Assembly: GCF_013141715.1 (NCBI RefSeq)
Contig: NZ_WHOA01000263.1
Coordinates: 1 to 64,000, forward strand
DNA length: 64,000 nt
Origin: Paenibacillus phytorum
Lineage (GTDB): Bacteria > Bacillota > Bacilli > Paenibacillales > NBRC-103111
Reading direction: 5' to 3'
Position 1 is the stretch's first letter. Every line of letters begins with the position of its first letter. The notes under the pieces were generated by a model. It saw nothing but the letters and a program-made list of their open reading frames with translations, was not told the DNA's origin and did not search any database. Both the position numbers and the translations under genes were made by a program. Shown here in pieces: positions 25,525 to 33,300 of this stretch.

Positions 25525-25749
25525 ATGGATTTGAACATTTGGTCGGAAGAAAACGTGGAATATATGTTTGAAGAAATTAAGAGAAAGCTGCGCATGGCTA
25601 CCGGTGGGTCGATTAAAGCCTCGAACGTCAAGCAGGAAGTATACGAGGACCTGAAGGACTTGTACGATTTGGTCGTCAGCAAAAATAATTTCAGCATTAG
25701 CGAAATCGATGCGATTACCACAGAGCTTGGTAAGATTCGTAAAGCATAA
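25525..25749 (+). CDS. DUF1128 family protein (YfkK-like)
   Basis: A small helical protein of 74 residues with the DUF1128 pattern EENVEYMFEEIKRKLRMAT, ASNVKQEVYEDLKDLYDLV and SISEIDAITTELG. Function of the family is unknown. GGAAGGAAG is upstream and a strong terminator follows. Confidence 0.85.
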   Translation: MDLNIWSEENVEYMFEEIKRKLRMATGGSIKASNVKQEVYEDLKDLYDLVVSKNNFSISEIDAITTELGKIRKA

Positions 25750-25765
25750 GCACTTTTTTATCCAT

Positions 25766-25816
25766 AAAATTGTCGTTATCTTGGCCTTAGGGCTGGAGAT
25801 ACGGCAATTTTTTTTA
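25766..25816 (+). terminator. Terminator after DUF1128 gene
   Basis: Arms AAAATTG and CAATTTT with inner CG and ATCT/AGAT pairs, followed by a T-run of eight. Confidence 0.8.
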
Positions 25817-25939
25817 CGTTGAACGGAGTGAGGGCAACCGCGTATTTTTACTGGACAGTGGACAGCTATCCAAGCGATGTTACCTACATAGCCGTACACT
25901 GTAGAGCAATGTATCTCTATTTGAAGGAGGTGGACGTTC

Positions 25940-26263
25940 GTGGCATCAAAAATTCGTAAAGACGACGTTCGGAAATTGGTCGGGAAAAATATCGTGGCTC
26001 TGAAGAAAGACGGAACTCAAGTAACTGGTAAATTGGTGCGGATCAGCGGTAACACGTTGATTGTTGCTCCGCAAAAAGGCGAAAAGGTTCAAGTAAAAGC
26101 CGTTATTCCATTGGTTTTGTTTGATCTGTTAGCGATTGGTACATCACCTTTTGCTTTTGGTGGATTTGGCGGCTTCGGTGGTCCAGGATTTGGCTTCGGT
26201 GGTCCAGGATTTGGCTTCGGTGGTCCAGGATTCGGCTTCGGTGGTCCAGGATTCTTCTGGTAA
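25940..26263 (+). CDS. Small protein with Sm/KOW-like N-domain and Gly-Phe repeat tail
   Basis: A protein of 107 residues, GTG start with AAGGAGGTGG at good spacing. The first about 65 residues (LVGKNIVALKKDGTQVTGKL, RISGNTLIVAPQ) look like a small beta-barrel. The tail is four copies of GPGFGFG encoded by 21-bp DNA repeats. The composition, plus the nearby spore genes, suggests a spore coat or crust component. I do not know a named family. Confidence 0.65.
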   Translation: MASKIRKDDVRKLVGKNIVALKKDGTQVTGKLVRISGNTLIVAPQKGEKVQVKAVIPLVLFDLLAIGTSPFAFGGFGGFGGPGFGFGGPGFGFGGPGFGFGGPGFFW

Positions 26264-26266
26264 AGG

Positions 26267-26304
26267 AGGACTCTTTCCCGATTAGGGAAAGGGTCTTTTT
26301 TTTT
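26267..26304 (+). terminator. Terminator after Gly-Phe protein gene
   Basis: Stem GACTCTTTCCC with GGGAAAG-GTC and loop GATTA, followed by a T-run of nine. Confidence 0.9.
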
Positions 26305-26410
26305 GCACCATTTCAGCTCTGGATGAATAGGCTAAGATACATCTCCGGCCAAAGTCCGTCAAACTGGGCTGAAGAAGCTGAAAGTTATCCAAGGACAGGG
26401 AGTGAGCAGT

Positions 26411-26653
26411 GTGCCGAGTTCCATCGTTTTTAACATGATTAATATAAATAGTCAAAATACGAATGCCACCGTCGGGATCGGTGAGAATGCGCAATCCAGC
26501 TGGGATTCACACAGCAAAAACAATTACGGAACCGGTCAATGGATCGGAAATACCTTCTCCGCCAATATTGTTAATTTCATCTATGACAACGATTTTATTG
26601 ATGCACCAATTAATGATCAGGATTTTAAACCAGCTGTTACTAATCAAGTATAG
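26411..26653 (+). CDS. GerPA/GerPF-family spore germination protein
   Basis: An 80-residue protein: SIVFNMININSQNTNATVGI, then a Ser/Asn-rich centre with GTGQWIGNTF and the DNDFIDAP end. This is the pattern of the small GerP proteins of the inner coat that help nutrients reach the germinant receptors. The GTG at 26411 (MPSSIV) fits the family start; the GTG at 26402 is an alternative. Followed at 20 bp by another GerP-type gene. Confidence 0.75.
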   Translation: MPSSIVFNMININSQNTNATVGIGENAQSSWDSHSKNNYGTGQWIGNTFSANIVNFIYDNDFIDAPINDQDFKPAVTNQV

Positions 26654-26673
26654 TTGAATGGTGGGTGAATGTC

Positions 26674-26934
26674 GTGCTGAAATTACCGTGCCCGCTAGAG
26701 CCGCCGCTCATCGAATTTGATTCTATCCATGTTAATTCCATAGCCGATGCATCCGGTATTTTTATCGGCACCAACACACAAGTAAATTGGTCTACAAGTG
26801 GGAAAGCAAACAATGGCCTTGGAGAGATAAACGGTGATCATAATTACGTGCTTTATAATATCAACACAGTTTACGATAATGACATCATCGATGCACCTTA
26901 TACCAAAGGGGATTTGATCATTGGCCGTGTATAA
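26674..26934 (+). CDS. GerP-family spore germination protein
   Basis: An 86-residue protein of the GerPA/PF type: FDSIHVNSIADASGIFIGTN, WSTSGKANNGLGEINGDHN and NTVYDNDIIDAP. The GTG at 26674 follows GGTGGGTGA; the GTG at 26665 is a second possible start. Second gene of the plus-strand pair, convergent with a three-gene minus-strand GerP group. Confidence 0.7.
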   Translation: MLKLPCPLEPPLIEFDSIHVNSIADASGIFIGTNTQVNWSTSGKANNGLGEINGDHNYVLYNINTVYDNDIIDAPYTKGDLIIGRV

Positions 26935-26938
26935 AAAA

Positions 26939-26980
26939 AGAATGCTCCGCGCTGCTTCAATCAGCAGTTAGCGGAGCATT
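26939..26980. terminator. Bidirectional terminator between convergent gerP groups
   Basis: Stem AATGCTCCGC with GCGGAGCATT and an inner GCTGCT/AGCAGT arm. It overlaps the 3' end of the minus-strand gene that ends at 26957. Confidence 0.6.
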
Positions 26981-27304
26981 TGTTGTTTGTTCAGCCTGAG
27001 GGCTGGCGGGAGCAGGGGTAAAGCCGGACGTCTGAGCCTGGTTGGCAATCATGTTCTGCAGCCACTCGGGCGTTTCGTTATCGCCGATATTGAGCATATC
27101 AAGGAAATCGGAGTCGTTGAGCATAGAGCGAGTTCCAACTAACTGATTGTTGTCGCCTTCGACAGCGCCAAAGCCTTGGACCGTTTTCTGATTGCTTTGA
27201 AAATCGGTCGGCCAATTATTGCCCATATTGAGGCAGGACGCGCTTTGAACCGATCCGATGCGGATTGAGCCGATAATGAACGTTGGAGACATGAAGGAGG
27301 ACAC
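26957..27304 (-). CDS. GerP-family spore germination protein with Ala/Pro tail
   Basis: A 115-residue protein; the first about 75 residues have the GerP pattern (IIGSIRIGSVQSASCLNMGN, QGFGAVEGDNNQ, LNDSDFLDM). The last 35 are rich in Ala, Pro, Thr and Gln. The GTG at 27304 has AGGTGA seven bases upstream. It follows gerPC at 14 bp in the same direction. Confidence 0.7.
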   Translation of the reverse strand: MSSFMSPTFIIGSIRIGSVQSASCLNMGNNWPTDFQSNQKTVQGFGAVEGDNNQLVGTRSMLNDSDFLDMLNIGDNETPEWLQNMIANQAQTSGFTPAPASPQAEQTTNAPLTAD

Positions 27305-27318
27305 CTTGTATCACCTCT

Positions 27319-27846
27319 TTATGATTTGGACTGCGGAGTGTATTTATAACCGGTCGAGGTTCGCTCTGTTTTCGGAGCGGCAGCAGCATGTGATGCAGCA
27401 TCTACACCTTCAGCAGCTGTACGAGAGCCGGCGACTTTACTTTCTTTTGACACTTGAGCACGTTTAAAAGCTTCATCAACGGGTACACTTTTCTCATTTG
27501 GCTTGGCACCGAAATTGTTACCTAAATTCAATGAACCGCTCAGTTCCTTGATATCGAGTTGATCCAGCCGAAAGGTTAAGTTTTCTAAAACGGGTTGATG
27601 GATATGCAGGGTATCTATATGTATCTTTGGGTGTTTGGCAGTGAGATCAGCCAATTCTTCTTCTAATTTGCGAAGACGCCGTTCTAATTGCTGAACATGC
27701 TGATCATGAACGTGAGACACGGCTTTAACTTCTGATCTAGCTCCAGAACTAGCTTCAGTTCTAGCTGGGGTTGATGCTTTAGCTTTAGCTGTTCCTGTAG
27801 TTGGCTGCGTTTTGGGCGGGGACGTTTTCTTTTTTTGAAACCACAT
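27319..27846 (-). CDS. gerPC: GerPC-like spore germination protein
   Basis: A 175-residue protein: a Lys/Thr/Pro-rich N-terminus, a coiled coil (residues about 48-75, VQQLERRLRKLEEELADL), and the GerPC signature of beta stretches IHIDTLHIHQPVLENL to LDIKELSGSLNLG. The low-complexity C-terminus is rich in Ala and Lys. GerPC is needed for a permeable inner coat. It sits between two small GerP-type genes on the same strand, as in gerP operons. Confidence 0.8.
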   Translation of the reverse strand: MWFQKKKTSPPKTQPTTGTAKAKASTPARTEASSGARSEVKAVSHVHDQHVQQLERRLRKLEEELADLTAKHPKIHIDTLHIHQPVLENLTFRLDQLDIKELSGSLNLGNNFGAKPNEKSVPVDEAFKRAQVSKESKVAGSRTAAEGVDAASHAAAAPKTERTSTGYKYTPQSKS

Positions 27847-27854
27847 GAGTATTC

Positions 27855-28073
27855 TCAGCTCTTCCGTGTAGATGGTTTAACATCAAAGGTGTCGTCATCT
27901 TGGACAGTATGCTTGCCACCCAGAATAACATTATGCTCCCCGCTTATTTCCCCGAGCCCCTGATTAAGCTTCTCGGAATGACGTCTTCCGATGATCCGAT
28001 TCGTCCCCCTATTCACACTGGATGTTTCGGCGATTCCATCAATATGTATAGATTGAAATTGTATGCGCACCAC
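27855..28073 (-). CDS. GerP-family spore germination protein (first gene of minus-strand group)
   Basis: A 72-residue protein with FQSIHIDGIAETSSVNRGTN and a GLGEISGEHNVILGGKHTV centre, typical of small GerP proteins; it is shorter at the C-terminus. The GTG start follows GGAGGGATAA. It begins the three-gene minus-strand group. Confidence 0.7.
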   Translation of the reverse strand: MVRIQFQSIHIDGIAETSSVNRGTNRIIGRRHSEKLNQGLGEISGEHNVILGGKHTVQDDDTFDVKPSTRKS

Positions 28074-28179
28074 AGTTTATCCCTCCAATCCTGCATTTCC
28101 GAACGATCTCCTTTATTTATATGGGGACAAAGGGAGAATCATTTCTCTTTTTGGCAAAGATTAATTTAAGGATATGAAA

Positions 28180-28233
28180 AAGATTACCAACCAATCGGCC
28201 AGTAAGGCCGGACAGAAGGTAATCTTTATTTGG
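28180..28233 (-). terminator. Terminator after hsp20
   Basis: Arms AAGATTACC and GGTAATCTT with inner CGGCC/GGCCG. On the minus strand it is followed by TTTTTC, in the right place to end the Hsp20 transcript. Confidence 0.75.
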
Positions 28234-28248
28234 TTTACTGTGTGTTCA

Positions 28249-28692
28249 TTAAGTGAACTGTATAGGGATAACTTTCTCTCCATCCGGAGGAGCAAGCGGG
28301 ATTCGAATGATGAGCAAACCGTTGTGATACTGCGCCCGCATTTGATCGGTCATAGCGTTACCGGGCAGGCGGAAAACTCTCTCGAATGCTCCAAAGAATC
28401 GCTCGGACAACAGCATTTGCTCATCGAGTACTTGGTAAGGCCGAACGAGCATCCCGCGCATAAGCAGCGATTGGTCACGGAAAGAAAGCTGAATCTGCTC
28501 GGGCGAAGACAATCCGGGAACTTCAGCCACAACAACGAGTTCCTGTGGTGTCTCATACATATCAACTCTTGGCCCGGTTAGCGGGATGATACTGGCAATA
28601 TCCTGCCAGAATTCGGGGCCCAGCACATCGCCAGCTTGCGCCGACAGCCCTTTCCAGTCGGACTTAGGCATTCGGTTGCCTGGGGGATTCAT
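28249..28692 (-). CDS. Hsp20/alpha-crystallin family protein
   Basis: A small heat-shock-type protein of 147 residues. The alpha-crystallin domain spans about 42-147 (PRVDMYETPQELVVVAEVPG, IQLSFRDQSLLMRGM, FERVFRLPGNAM, YHNGLLIIRIPLA). A likely role is holding damaged protein during sporulation or stress. Its neighbours are spore genes, and CotM of B. subtilis is a spore coat protein of this fold, so a coat role is possible. Confidence 0.85.
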   Translation of the reverse strand: MNPPGNRMPKSDWKGLSAQAGDVLGPEFWQDIASIIPLTGPRVDMYETPQELVVVAEVPGLSSPEQIQLSFRDQSLLMRGMLVRPYQVLDEQMLLSERFFGAFERVFRLPGNAMTDQMRAQYHNGLLIIRIPLAPPDGEKVIPIQFT

Positions 28693-28792
28693 CAGCCATC
28701 ATCACCTGACTTCTACATAGAAAGTAGCGCTGCGAGCAGCTTGCTACTAGTTTATGTACACCCGCGGCGGAATATGGCTGTCTGTCACGAAC

Positions 28793-29086
28793 CTATCGCT
28801 GCGGTGGCCGCTGATTCGCGAGCTGCTGCTGCGCCATGCGCACAAGCTCTCGCACCATTGCCCCGCCAATCGGACCGCCGACCTTGCCCGCGTCTTCCGA
28901 GCTAAGCTGCCCGTTGTAGCCTTGCTGAAGGGGAACGCCAAGCGTTCGGGCTACTTCATATTTGACGAGATCAGGTCGTTCTGGGTTGACATTATATCCC
29001 TGATTCTTCATGACTTGCGCCTTGAGCAGTCCCAGGCCGTGTTCCGATCCGGGCACGATGGCCCGGTTGCTTCTTCTTCGTGCCAT
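28793..29086 (-). CDS. Small acid-soluble spore protein, alpha/beta type (divergent)
   Basis: A 97-residue DNA-binding spore protein. KYEVARTLGVPLQQGYNG carries the region of the GPR protease site (YEVA in place of the usual FEIA), and AGKVGGPIGGAMVRELVRMA is the second conserved helix. The N-terminus has a basic extension (MARRRSNRAIVPG) not found in the short canonical SASPs. GAGGTGATG lies before the ATG. A weak hairpin (AGTAGC/GCTACT) near 28722-28748 may be its terminator. Confidence 0.85.
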   Translation of the reverse strand: MARRRSNRAIVPGSEHGLGLLKAQVMKNQGYNVNPERPDLVKYEVARTLGVPLQQGYNGQLSSEDAGKVGGPIGGAMVRELVRMAQQQLANQRPPQR

Positions 29087-29106
29087 TAGGCATCACCTCT
29101 TGGTGA

Positions 29107-29553
29107 TTAGGATGCCCTGGGGTTGTCCGTACCATGAGTACGGAATGTAAAATATTTATGTCCCAAATAATTTCCAACCGTATACAAGCCATTTCCAACC
29201 AAAATGGCAGCATTGTGCAGCCAATCTGCCCGCACGGATGGCAAGACAGAGCTTGCTGCTTCTGCAAGCACCCAACTTAAACCATAAGAGACGCCATAAC
29301 AGCTCAAGATAACAACAGCAAATTTCCACCAACTGCTGCCGACGCTGACATTGGAACGAAACGTAAATGTACGATTCAGCGTGTAGCTTACTATAGCGCC
29401 TAGGGTATTTCCTGCGAAAGTGGAAACCCAATAATTTAGGTGAAGCAGATTAAAGAATGCAAAACTGGCTGACAGGCCAACCAATGTATTGAACAGACCG
29501 ACAAGTAAGAAGCGCGCGAAGCTGCTAGTCAACAAAGCTTTTATCCGGTTCAT
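29107..29553 (-). CDS. GtrA family membrane protein
   Basis: A 148-residue protein with four membrane helices of the GtrA type (FARFLLVGLFNTLVGLSASF, NTLGAIVSYTLNRTFTF, GLYTVGNYLGHKYFTFR). GtrA proteins are thought to flip or hold lipid-linked sugars. It follows the GT2 gene with an 7-bp gap, the standard gtrB-gtrA pairing. Confidence 0.9.
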   Translation of the reverse strand: MNRIKALLTSSFARFLLVGLFNTLVGLSASFAFFNLLHLNYWVSTFAGNTLGAIVSYTLNRTFTFRSNVSVGSSWWKFAVVILSCYGVSYGLSWVLAEAASSVLPSVRADWLHNAAILVGNGLYTVGNYLGHKYFTFRTHGTDNPRAS

Positions 29554-29560
29554 CGTATGA

Positions 29561-30568
29561 TCACCGTGTGGAGCTTACTTGGGTGGATGGCGTATGGACC
29601 GCTTCTTGAGCCTGTCCAGTTGCTGTCAAATCTTTCTCAATGACGAAAAGCGGACGCTGCTTCACTTCTTTATATATTTTACCTATGTATTCACCAATTA
29701 AGCCAAGAGCGAGAAGCTGAACGCCTCCAATGAACCAAACCGAAAGAATAAGCGATGTCCAACCGGTAACGTTCGCTCCGAGGATTTTGCCTACAATTGC
29801 GTATAAGCCGGCAACGACACTCAGCGCGAATAGGAGGAAACCCATCAAGGTGACGAAGCGAATAGGGGTTACACTGAACGACGTGATGCCATCGAAGGCG
29901 AATGCGAGCATTTTGCGAAGCGGATATTTGGATTCTCCGGCAAAGCGTTCTTTACGGTCGTAATAAACCTGAGTAGATGGGAAGCCAAGTAATGGCACCA
30001 TACCGCGAAGAAATAAATTAACCTCTTGAAATTTCTCTAAATTTTCGAGGGTACGCTTGCTCATTAAACGGAAATCCGCATGATTGTAATGAATTTTCAC
30101 ACCAAGCGATGTCATTAATCTATAAAAACCTTGAGCCGTGGCTCGCTTGAAAAACGTATCCGCTGAGCGATCCTGTCGGATGCCATAAACGATATCGTAT
30201 CCCTCGTGGAATTTGACGATAAACTCGCGAATGACATTCGTGTCATCTTGCAGATCGGCATCGATGGAAACGACGCAGTCCGAATAGGTTTTGGCTTTCA
30301 TAAGCCCTGCGAGCAAAGCGCTTTGATGGCCGGCATTTTTTGCAAGCTTAAGCCCAGTAATAAAGGGACTGGAGGCGTGGAAGCGTTCAATAAGTGTCCA
30401 AGTCGCATCCTTGCTGCCATCGTCGACAAACAGCACTGTGCTTGTGGTAGCAATTAGTTTATCAGAGATGAGAGTTTGTAACACATTGGTAAGTTGGAAT
30501 ACCGTTTCTGGAAGTACTTCTTCTTCGTTATAACAGGGGACCACAATGGTCAAAACGGGATAAACCAC
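29561..30568 (-). CDS. Glycosyltransferase family 2 (GtrB/DPM-like)
   Basis: A polyprenyl-phosphate glycosyltransferase, about 335 residues. The GT-A domain has LTIVVPCYNEEEVLPETVFQ, LFVDDGSKDATW, GHQSALLAGL and VVSIDADLQDD (DxD), then two C-terminal membrane helices and KEVKQRPLFVIEK. It likely transfers a sugar to undecaprenyl phosphate for envelope decoration. The GTG at 30568 has GGAG at nine bases; upstream ATGs at 30583 and 30622 have no clear site. Confidence 0.88.
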   Translation of the reverse strand: MVYPVLTIVVPCYNEEEVLPETVFQLTNVLQTLISDKLIATTSTVLFVDDGSKDATWTLIERFHASSPFITGLKLAKNAGHQSALLAGLMKAKTYSDCVVSIDADLQDDTNVIREFIVKFHEGYDIVYGIRQDRSADTFFKRATAQGFYRLMTSLGVKIHYNHADFRLMSKRTLENLEKFQEVNLFLRGMVPLLGFPSTQVYYDRKERFAGESKYPLRKMLAFAFDGITSFSVTPIRFVTLMGFLLFALSVVAGLYAIVGKILGANVTGWTSLILSVWFIGGVQLLALGLIGEYIGKIYKEVKQRPLFVIEKDLTATGQAQEAVHTPSTQVSSTR

Positions 30569-30788
30569 AATTCTCGTCTCCATTCTGAAAAGGGGATTAA
30601 AAGGTTGATATATGGATTTCATTATATCGTAATGTATGTAAAATATTAATTTTTAACGAAAATTAAACATTTTTAACAAATGAACGTCCATTTAATAAGT
30701 TCTTTACGAATCCTTAACTTGGTAAAAGAGGAGGAATCAGGTAAATTTACAGAAAAGATAAATGATGCTCGGATAGGAGAGATGAAGG

Positions 30789-32054
30789 ATGGAACTGCTG
30801 ATAGAGAAAGCGCCAAAAAGAGGAAAGGTCAATGTGATTCTATCGATTGTCTTGCTTGTCCTTATTTCTCGTGCACTCATGCTATTTACTGGATATATCG
30901 GGATGAATTTGTTCAGTAAATCTTCTCAGGTACCGGTGTATATGCAGAATGTGCCAGGCACCTTGTCCAAGTGGACGGTGAAGCTTCCTGGAGAATTAGC
31001 TTCTACGGAGAAGCTGAGGTTAGAGGATTTTATCAAGTTTGATACGTATTCCTATTTAAAAATAGCGACACAAGGCTATGATAAGTTTCGGATGGACGAA
31101 CCACATACAGCTGCTAATTGGGTTTTCTTTCCCTTGTTCCCGCTGCTGATTTTCTTACTTGGTAAAATATTTTGGTTCGAGCCTGCGATAGTCGGTATGA
31201 TCGTTTCGAATCTATGTTTGCTTGGAGCTCTTATTTATATCTATTTTATTGCCTTGCAGCGGGGACTCAGTGAACGTCAGGCGGGAACCGTGCTATTGCT
31301 AATTGTGATTTACCCATCGTCGCTTTACTATACCCTACCGTACACAGAGAGTCTGTTTCTGCTGCTCTCGGCAGCTTCCATCTATTATGCAGGCAGCAAA
31401 AAGTATGCACTCGCCTTTATAGCTGCAAGTTTATCCACCGTAACAAGGGTACCTGGGTTTATCAACCTTGCTTTTGTCATGGGTACCGTGTTTATGGACG
31501 AAGGGTTCAAATGGACCTGGCGTTACCTGAAATGGTCGTTGTATAGCATTTTGTCCCTTATCCCAATGGGAATTTATCTCCTACATATGAAAATCGTCAC
31601 CGGTGATTTCTTGGCACCTTTTCATGAACAGAGCTTGCACTGGTTCCGGTATACAACCATCCCATTTGTCAATTATATTGGTTATTTGAAAAAGCCTTAC
31701 TTCTCCACGCCTGATGGCTGGGACAACGGCTTCATTGCTTTTACCGTATCGACGGCTGTATTTGTAGTCTTTTTGAGCTACCTCTTTGTTCATATGAAAA
31801 AGCTTGTGATGAATAAGCACGAGCTGCTATTTTTCGTTTATGGCTTGCTGCTAATCGTCATCCCATTTTCAAGTCAACCCTTATTTCTCGTAAGCGTCGT
31901 ACGCTATATGATGGTAAGTATACCGCTTTATTTCTACTTAGTGACGTTAACCGAAAAGTGGAGAAATGCCCGGATTTTCTATATGATGCTGTTTATGATT
32001 CTACAGGTTTTCGTGACGCTTGGCTTTTTTAATGGGTATTATTTTGTTATCTAA
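30789..32054 (+). CDS. PIG-V-like mannosyltransferase family membrane protein
   Basis: A 421-residue protein with about ten membrane helices, related to the PIG-V/GPI mannosyltransferase-like GT-C proteins. Typical are FIKFDTYSYLKIATQGYD (the acidic catalytic loop after helix 1), NWVFFPLFPLLI, YPSSLYYTLPYTESLFLLLS and STVTRVPGFINL. It probably uses the lipid-linked sugar made by the divergent GT2. Ribosome site: GGAGAGATGAAGG. The acceptor is unknown. Confidence 0.82.
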   Translation: MELLIEKAPKRGKVNVILSIVLLVLISRALMLFTGYIGMNLFSKSSQVPVYMQNVPGTLSKWTVKLPGELASTEKLRLEDFIKFDTYSYLKIATQGYDKFRMDEPHTAANWVFFPLFPLLIFLLGKIFWFEPAIVGMIVSNLCLLGALIYIYFIALQRGLSERQAGTVLLLIVIYPSSLYYTLPYTESLFLLLSAASIYYAGSKKYALAFIAASLSTVTRVPGFINLAFVMGTVFMDEGFKWTWRYLKWSLYSILSLIPMGIYLLHMKIVTGDFLAPFHEQSLHWFRYTTIPFVNYIGYLKKPYFSTPDGWDNGFIAFTVSTAVFVVFLSYLFVHMKKLVMNKHELLFFVYGLLLIVIPFSSQPLFLVSVVRYMMVSIPLYFYLVTLTEKWRNARIFYMMLFMILQVFVTLGFFNGYYFVI

Positions 32055-32070
32055 ACAGGGTTGAAAAACG

Positions 32071-32108
32071 AAAAGCGGCCGGAACATGAATCATCGTCCC
32101 AGCCGCTT
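32071..32108. terminator. Bidirectional terminator between PIG-V-like and YjcZ-type genes
   Basis: Arms AAGCGGC and GCCGCTT with inner GG/CC pair, followed by TTATTTTA. Confidence 0.65.
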
Positions 32109-32117
32109 GTTATTTTA

Positions 32118-32225
32118 TTACCATCCAAATCCGAAAGTACTAAGAACGATAACCAAGAGGATGTATAAAACGAGGACTACAGCTGTGCCAGTATATGGTA
32201 CAGTAGGACCGCAACCACAACTCAT
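32118..32225 (-). CDS. YjcZ family sporulation peptide
   Basis: A 35-residue protein starting MSCGCGPTVPYTG, followed by a hydrophobic stretch (AVVLVLYILLVIVLSTFG) and ending FGW. This Gly/Cys start, one membrane helix and GFGW-type end is typical of YjcZ/SscA-like sporulation peptides. GGGAGGG stands seven bases before the ATG. It is below usual gene-size limits and easy to miss. Confidence 0.85.
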   Translation of the reverse strand: MSCGCGPTVPYTGTAVVLVLYILLVIVLSTFGFGW

Positions 32226-32383
32226 GTCAATCCCTCCCTTCACACAATTACTATATGTCATTCAACTAGAGGGCGCATGGATGAATGTCCTGATCTGGAT
32301 AATTAAAATTGGGTAACGTGTCCAACACCTTGTATGCAGCAGCGGGATGAGATGAATGGAGAAGCGATTGCTGGAGGTAGTAT

Positions 32384-32482
32384 AATGAATCCAAAACGTT
32401 TCTTTTAAAAAGGGTAAGGATATAAAGGCAAGGACGAGTTCTTAGGTCGTTTAATCGACTGGGAACCGTCCTTTTTTTTATA
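32384..32482 (+). terminator. Seven-codon frame and orphan terminator
   Basis: GGAGGTAGTATA precedes an ATG that reads MNPKRFF and stops near 32407. A stem then follows at 32432-32476 (AAGGACG with CGTCCTT, plus GGTCG/CGAC) with eight Ts on the plus strand. No plus-strand gene lies upstream closer than 30789-32054, so a small RNA or a leader-type transcript is possible. Confidence 0.4.
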
Positions 32483-32495
32483 GATCCAATCCAAA

Positions 32496-33101
32496 TTAGG
32501 ATAAATTCTCCCATTTGGCCCACATCTCCACTGGATTGAGCTCGTATATCTCGTTCTCGCGAAACATGAACTGGTGCATAATGAATTCTCGTCGAATCGT
32601 TGCGAAGTCGGGGTGGTAGTTCTTAATAAATGCATTCAGTTCCTTCTCTGTGTAGGTGCGTCCTTTTTCAAGCTGCTCTACAAGATGTTCTAGGACGATA
32701 AGTTTTTTCTTGAGCTGAGCAGGGATATGCTTGAGTTTGCCATCTAAGGTTATAAAGTTCCGAATGACAGATTGCTTGAGGTTCTGATTACGGTCTTCAT
32801 CCTTCATAGGTTCAGTTTCTCCCTTCTTATTTTTGAAAATGAGATCAGCCGTCGCGGTGGCATTACCGCGAATGAAATACTCATTTAAAGTGAAGTAAAT
32901 GGTGTTCTTGTCTCTACGCTCATTGATGAGGCTGGCCTCGCGAAGCTTGGTTGCGTGATGGGTGATGGTTGCTGGGGTAACACCCAATTTCTCGGCAAGA
33001 ACTTGACCGTTAAGCTCTCCATCGGCTAGTAAAATAAGCATGCGTATACGCGTTGCATCGGCGAGAGCCTTGTGATAGGTAATGATTTTATCTAATTGCA
33101 T
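32496..33101 (-). CDS. ArsR-type HTH regulator with DUF2087 domain
   Basis: A 201-residue regulator: a winged helix of the ArsR type (residues about 5-80, YHKALADATRIRMLILLADG, LAEKLGVTPATITHHATKL) and a C-terminal DUF2087 domain (LKHIPAQLKKKLIVLEHLVE, FIKNYHPDFATIRREFI). DUF2087 often accompanies HTH domains; the ligand is not known. AGGAGGTG precedes the ATG. An AT-rich dyad just upstream may be its operator. Confidence 0.88.
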   Translation of the reverse strand: MQLDKIITYHKALADATRIRMLILLADGELNGQVLAEKLGVTPATITHHATKLREASLINERRDKNTIYFTLNEYFIRGNATATADLIFKNKKGETEPMKDEDRNQNLKQSVIRNFITLDGKLKHIPAQLKKKLIVLEHLVEQLEKGRTYTEKELNAFIKNYHPDFATIRREFIMHQFMFRENEIYELNPVEMWAKWENLS

Positions 33102-33142
33102 GGTGGGTGCACCTCCTTAGAAGAGTTTCTAGTTCGATGAAT

Positions 33143-33170
33143 ATCTAATTAGATAATAATTAAATTAGGT
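33143..33170. promoter_or_regulatory. AT-rich dyad upstream of ArsR-type gene
   Basis: The perfect 12-bp palindrome ATCTAATTAGAT is followed by ATTAAATTAG, a repeat of its half. It lies 40-70 bp upstream of the regulator start on the minus strand and could be the regulator's own binding site. Confidence 0.45.
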
Positions 33171-33300
33171 GAAAATGTCAACATTATGGAATCGATCGAG
33201 AAAGTTGGTCATTCCTCGAAAGTTTCCTATTTGATCATGGTCATGTAAAATAATCGTATATAAGAATGGTTATTGATCATAAAAGGGGATTGGAACAACG

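Noticed and set aside
25366..25899. 177-codon minus-strand frame covering the DUF1128 gene
   Set aside because: It is antisense to DUF1128, whose protein pattern and ribosome site are clear.
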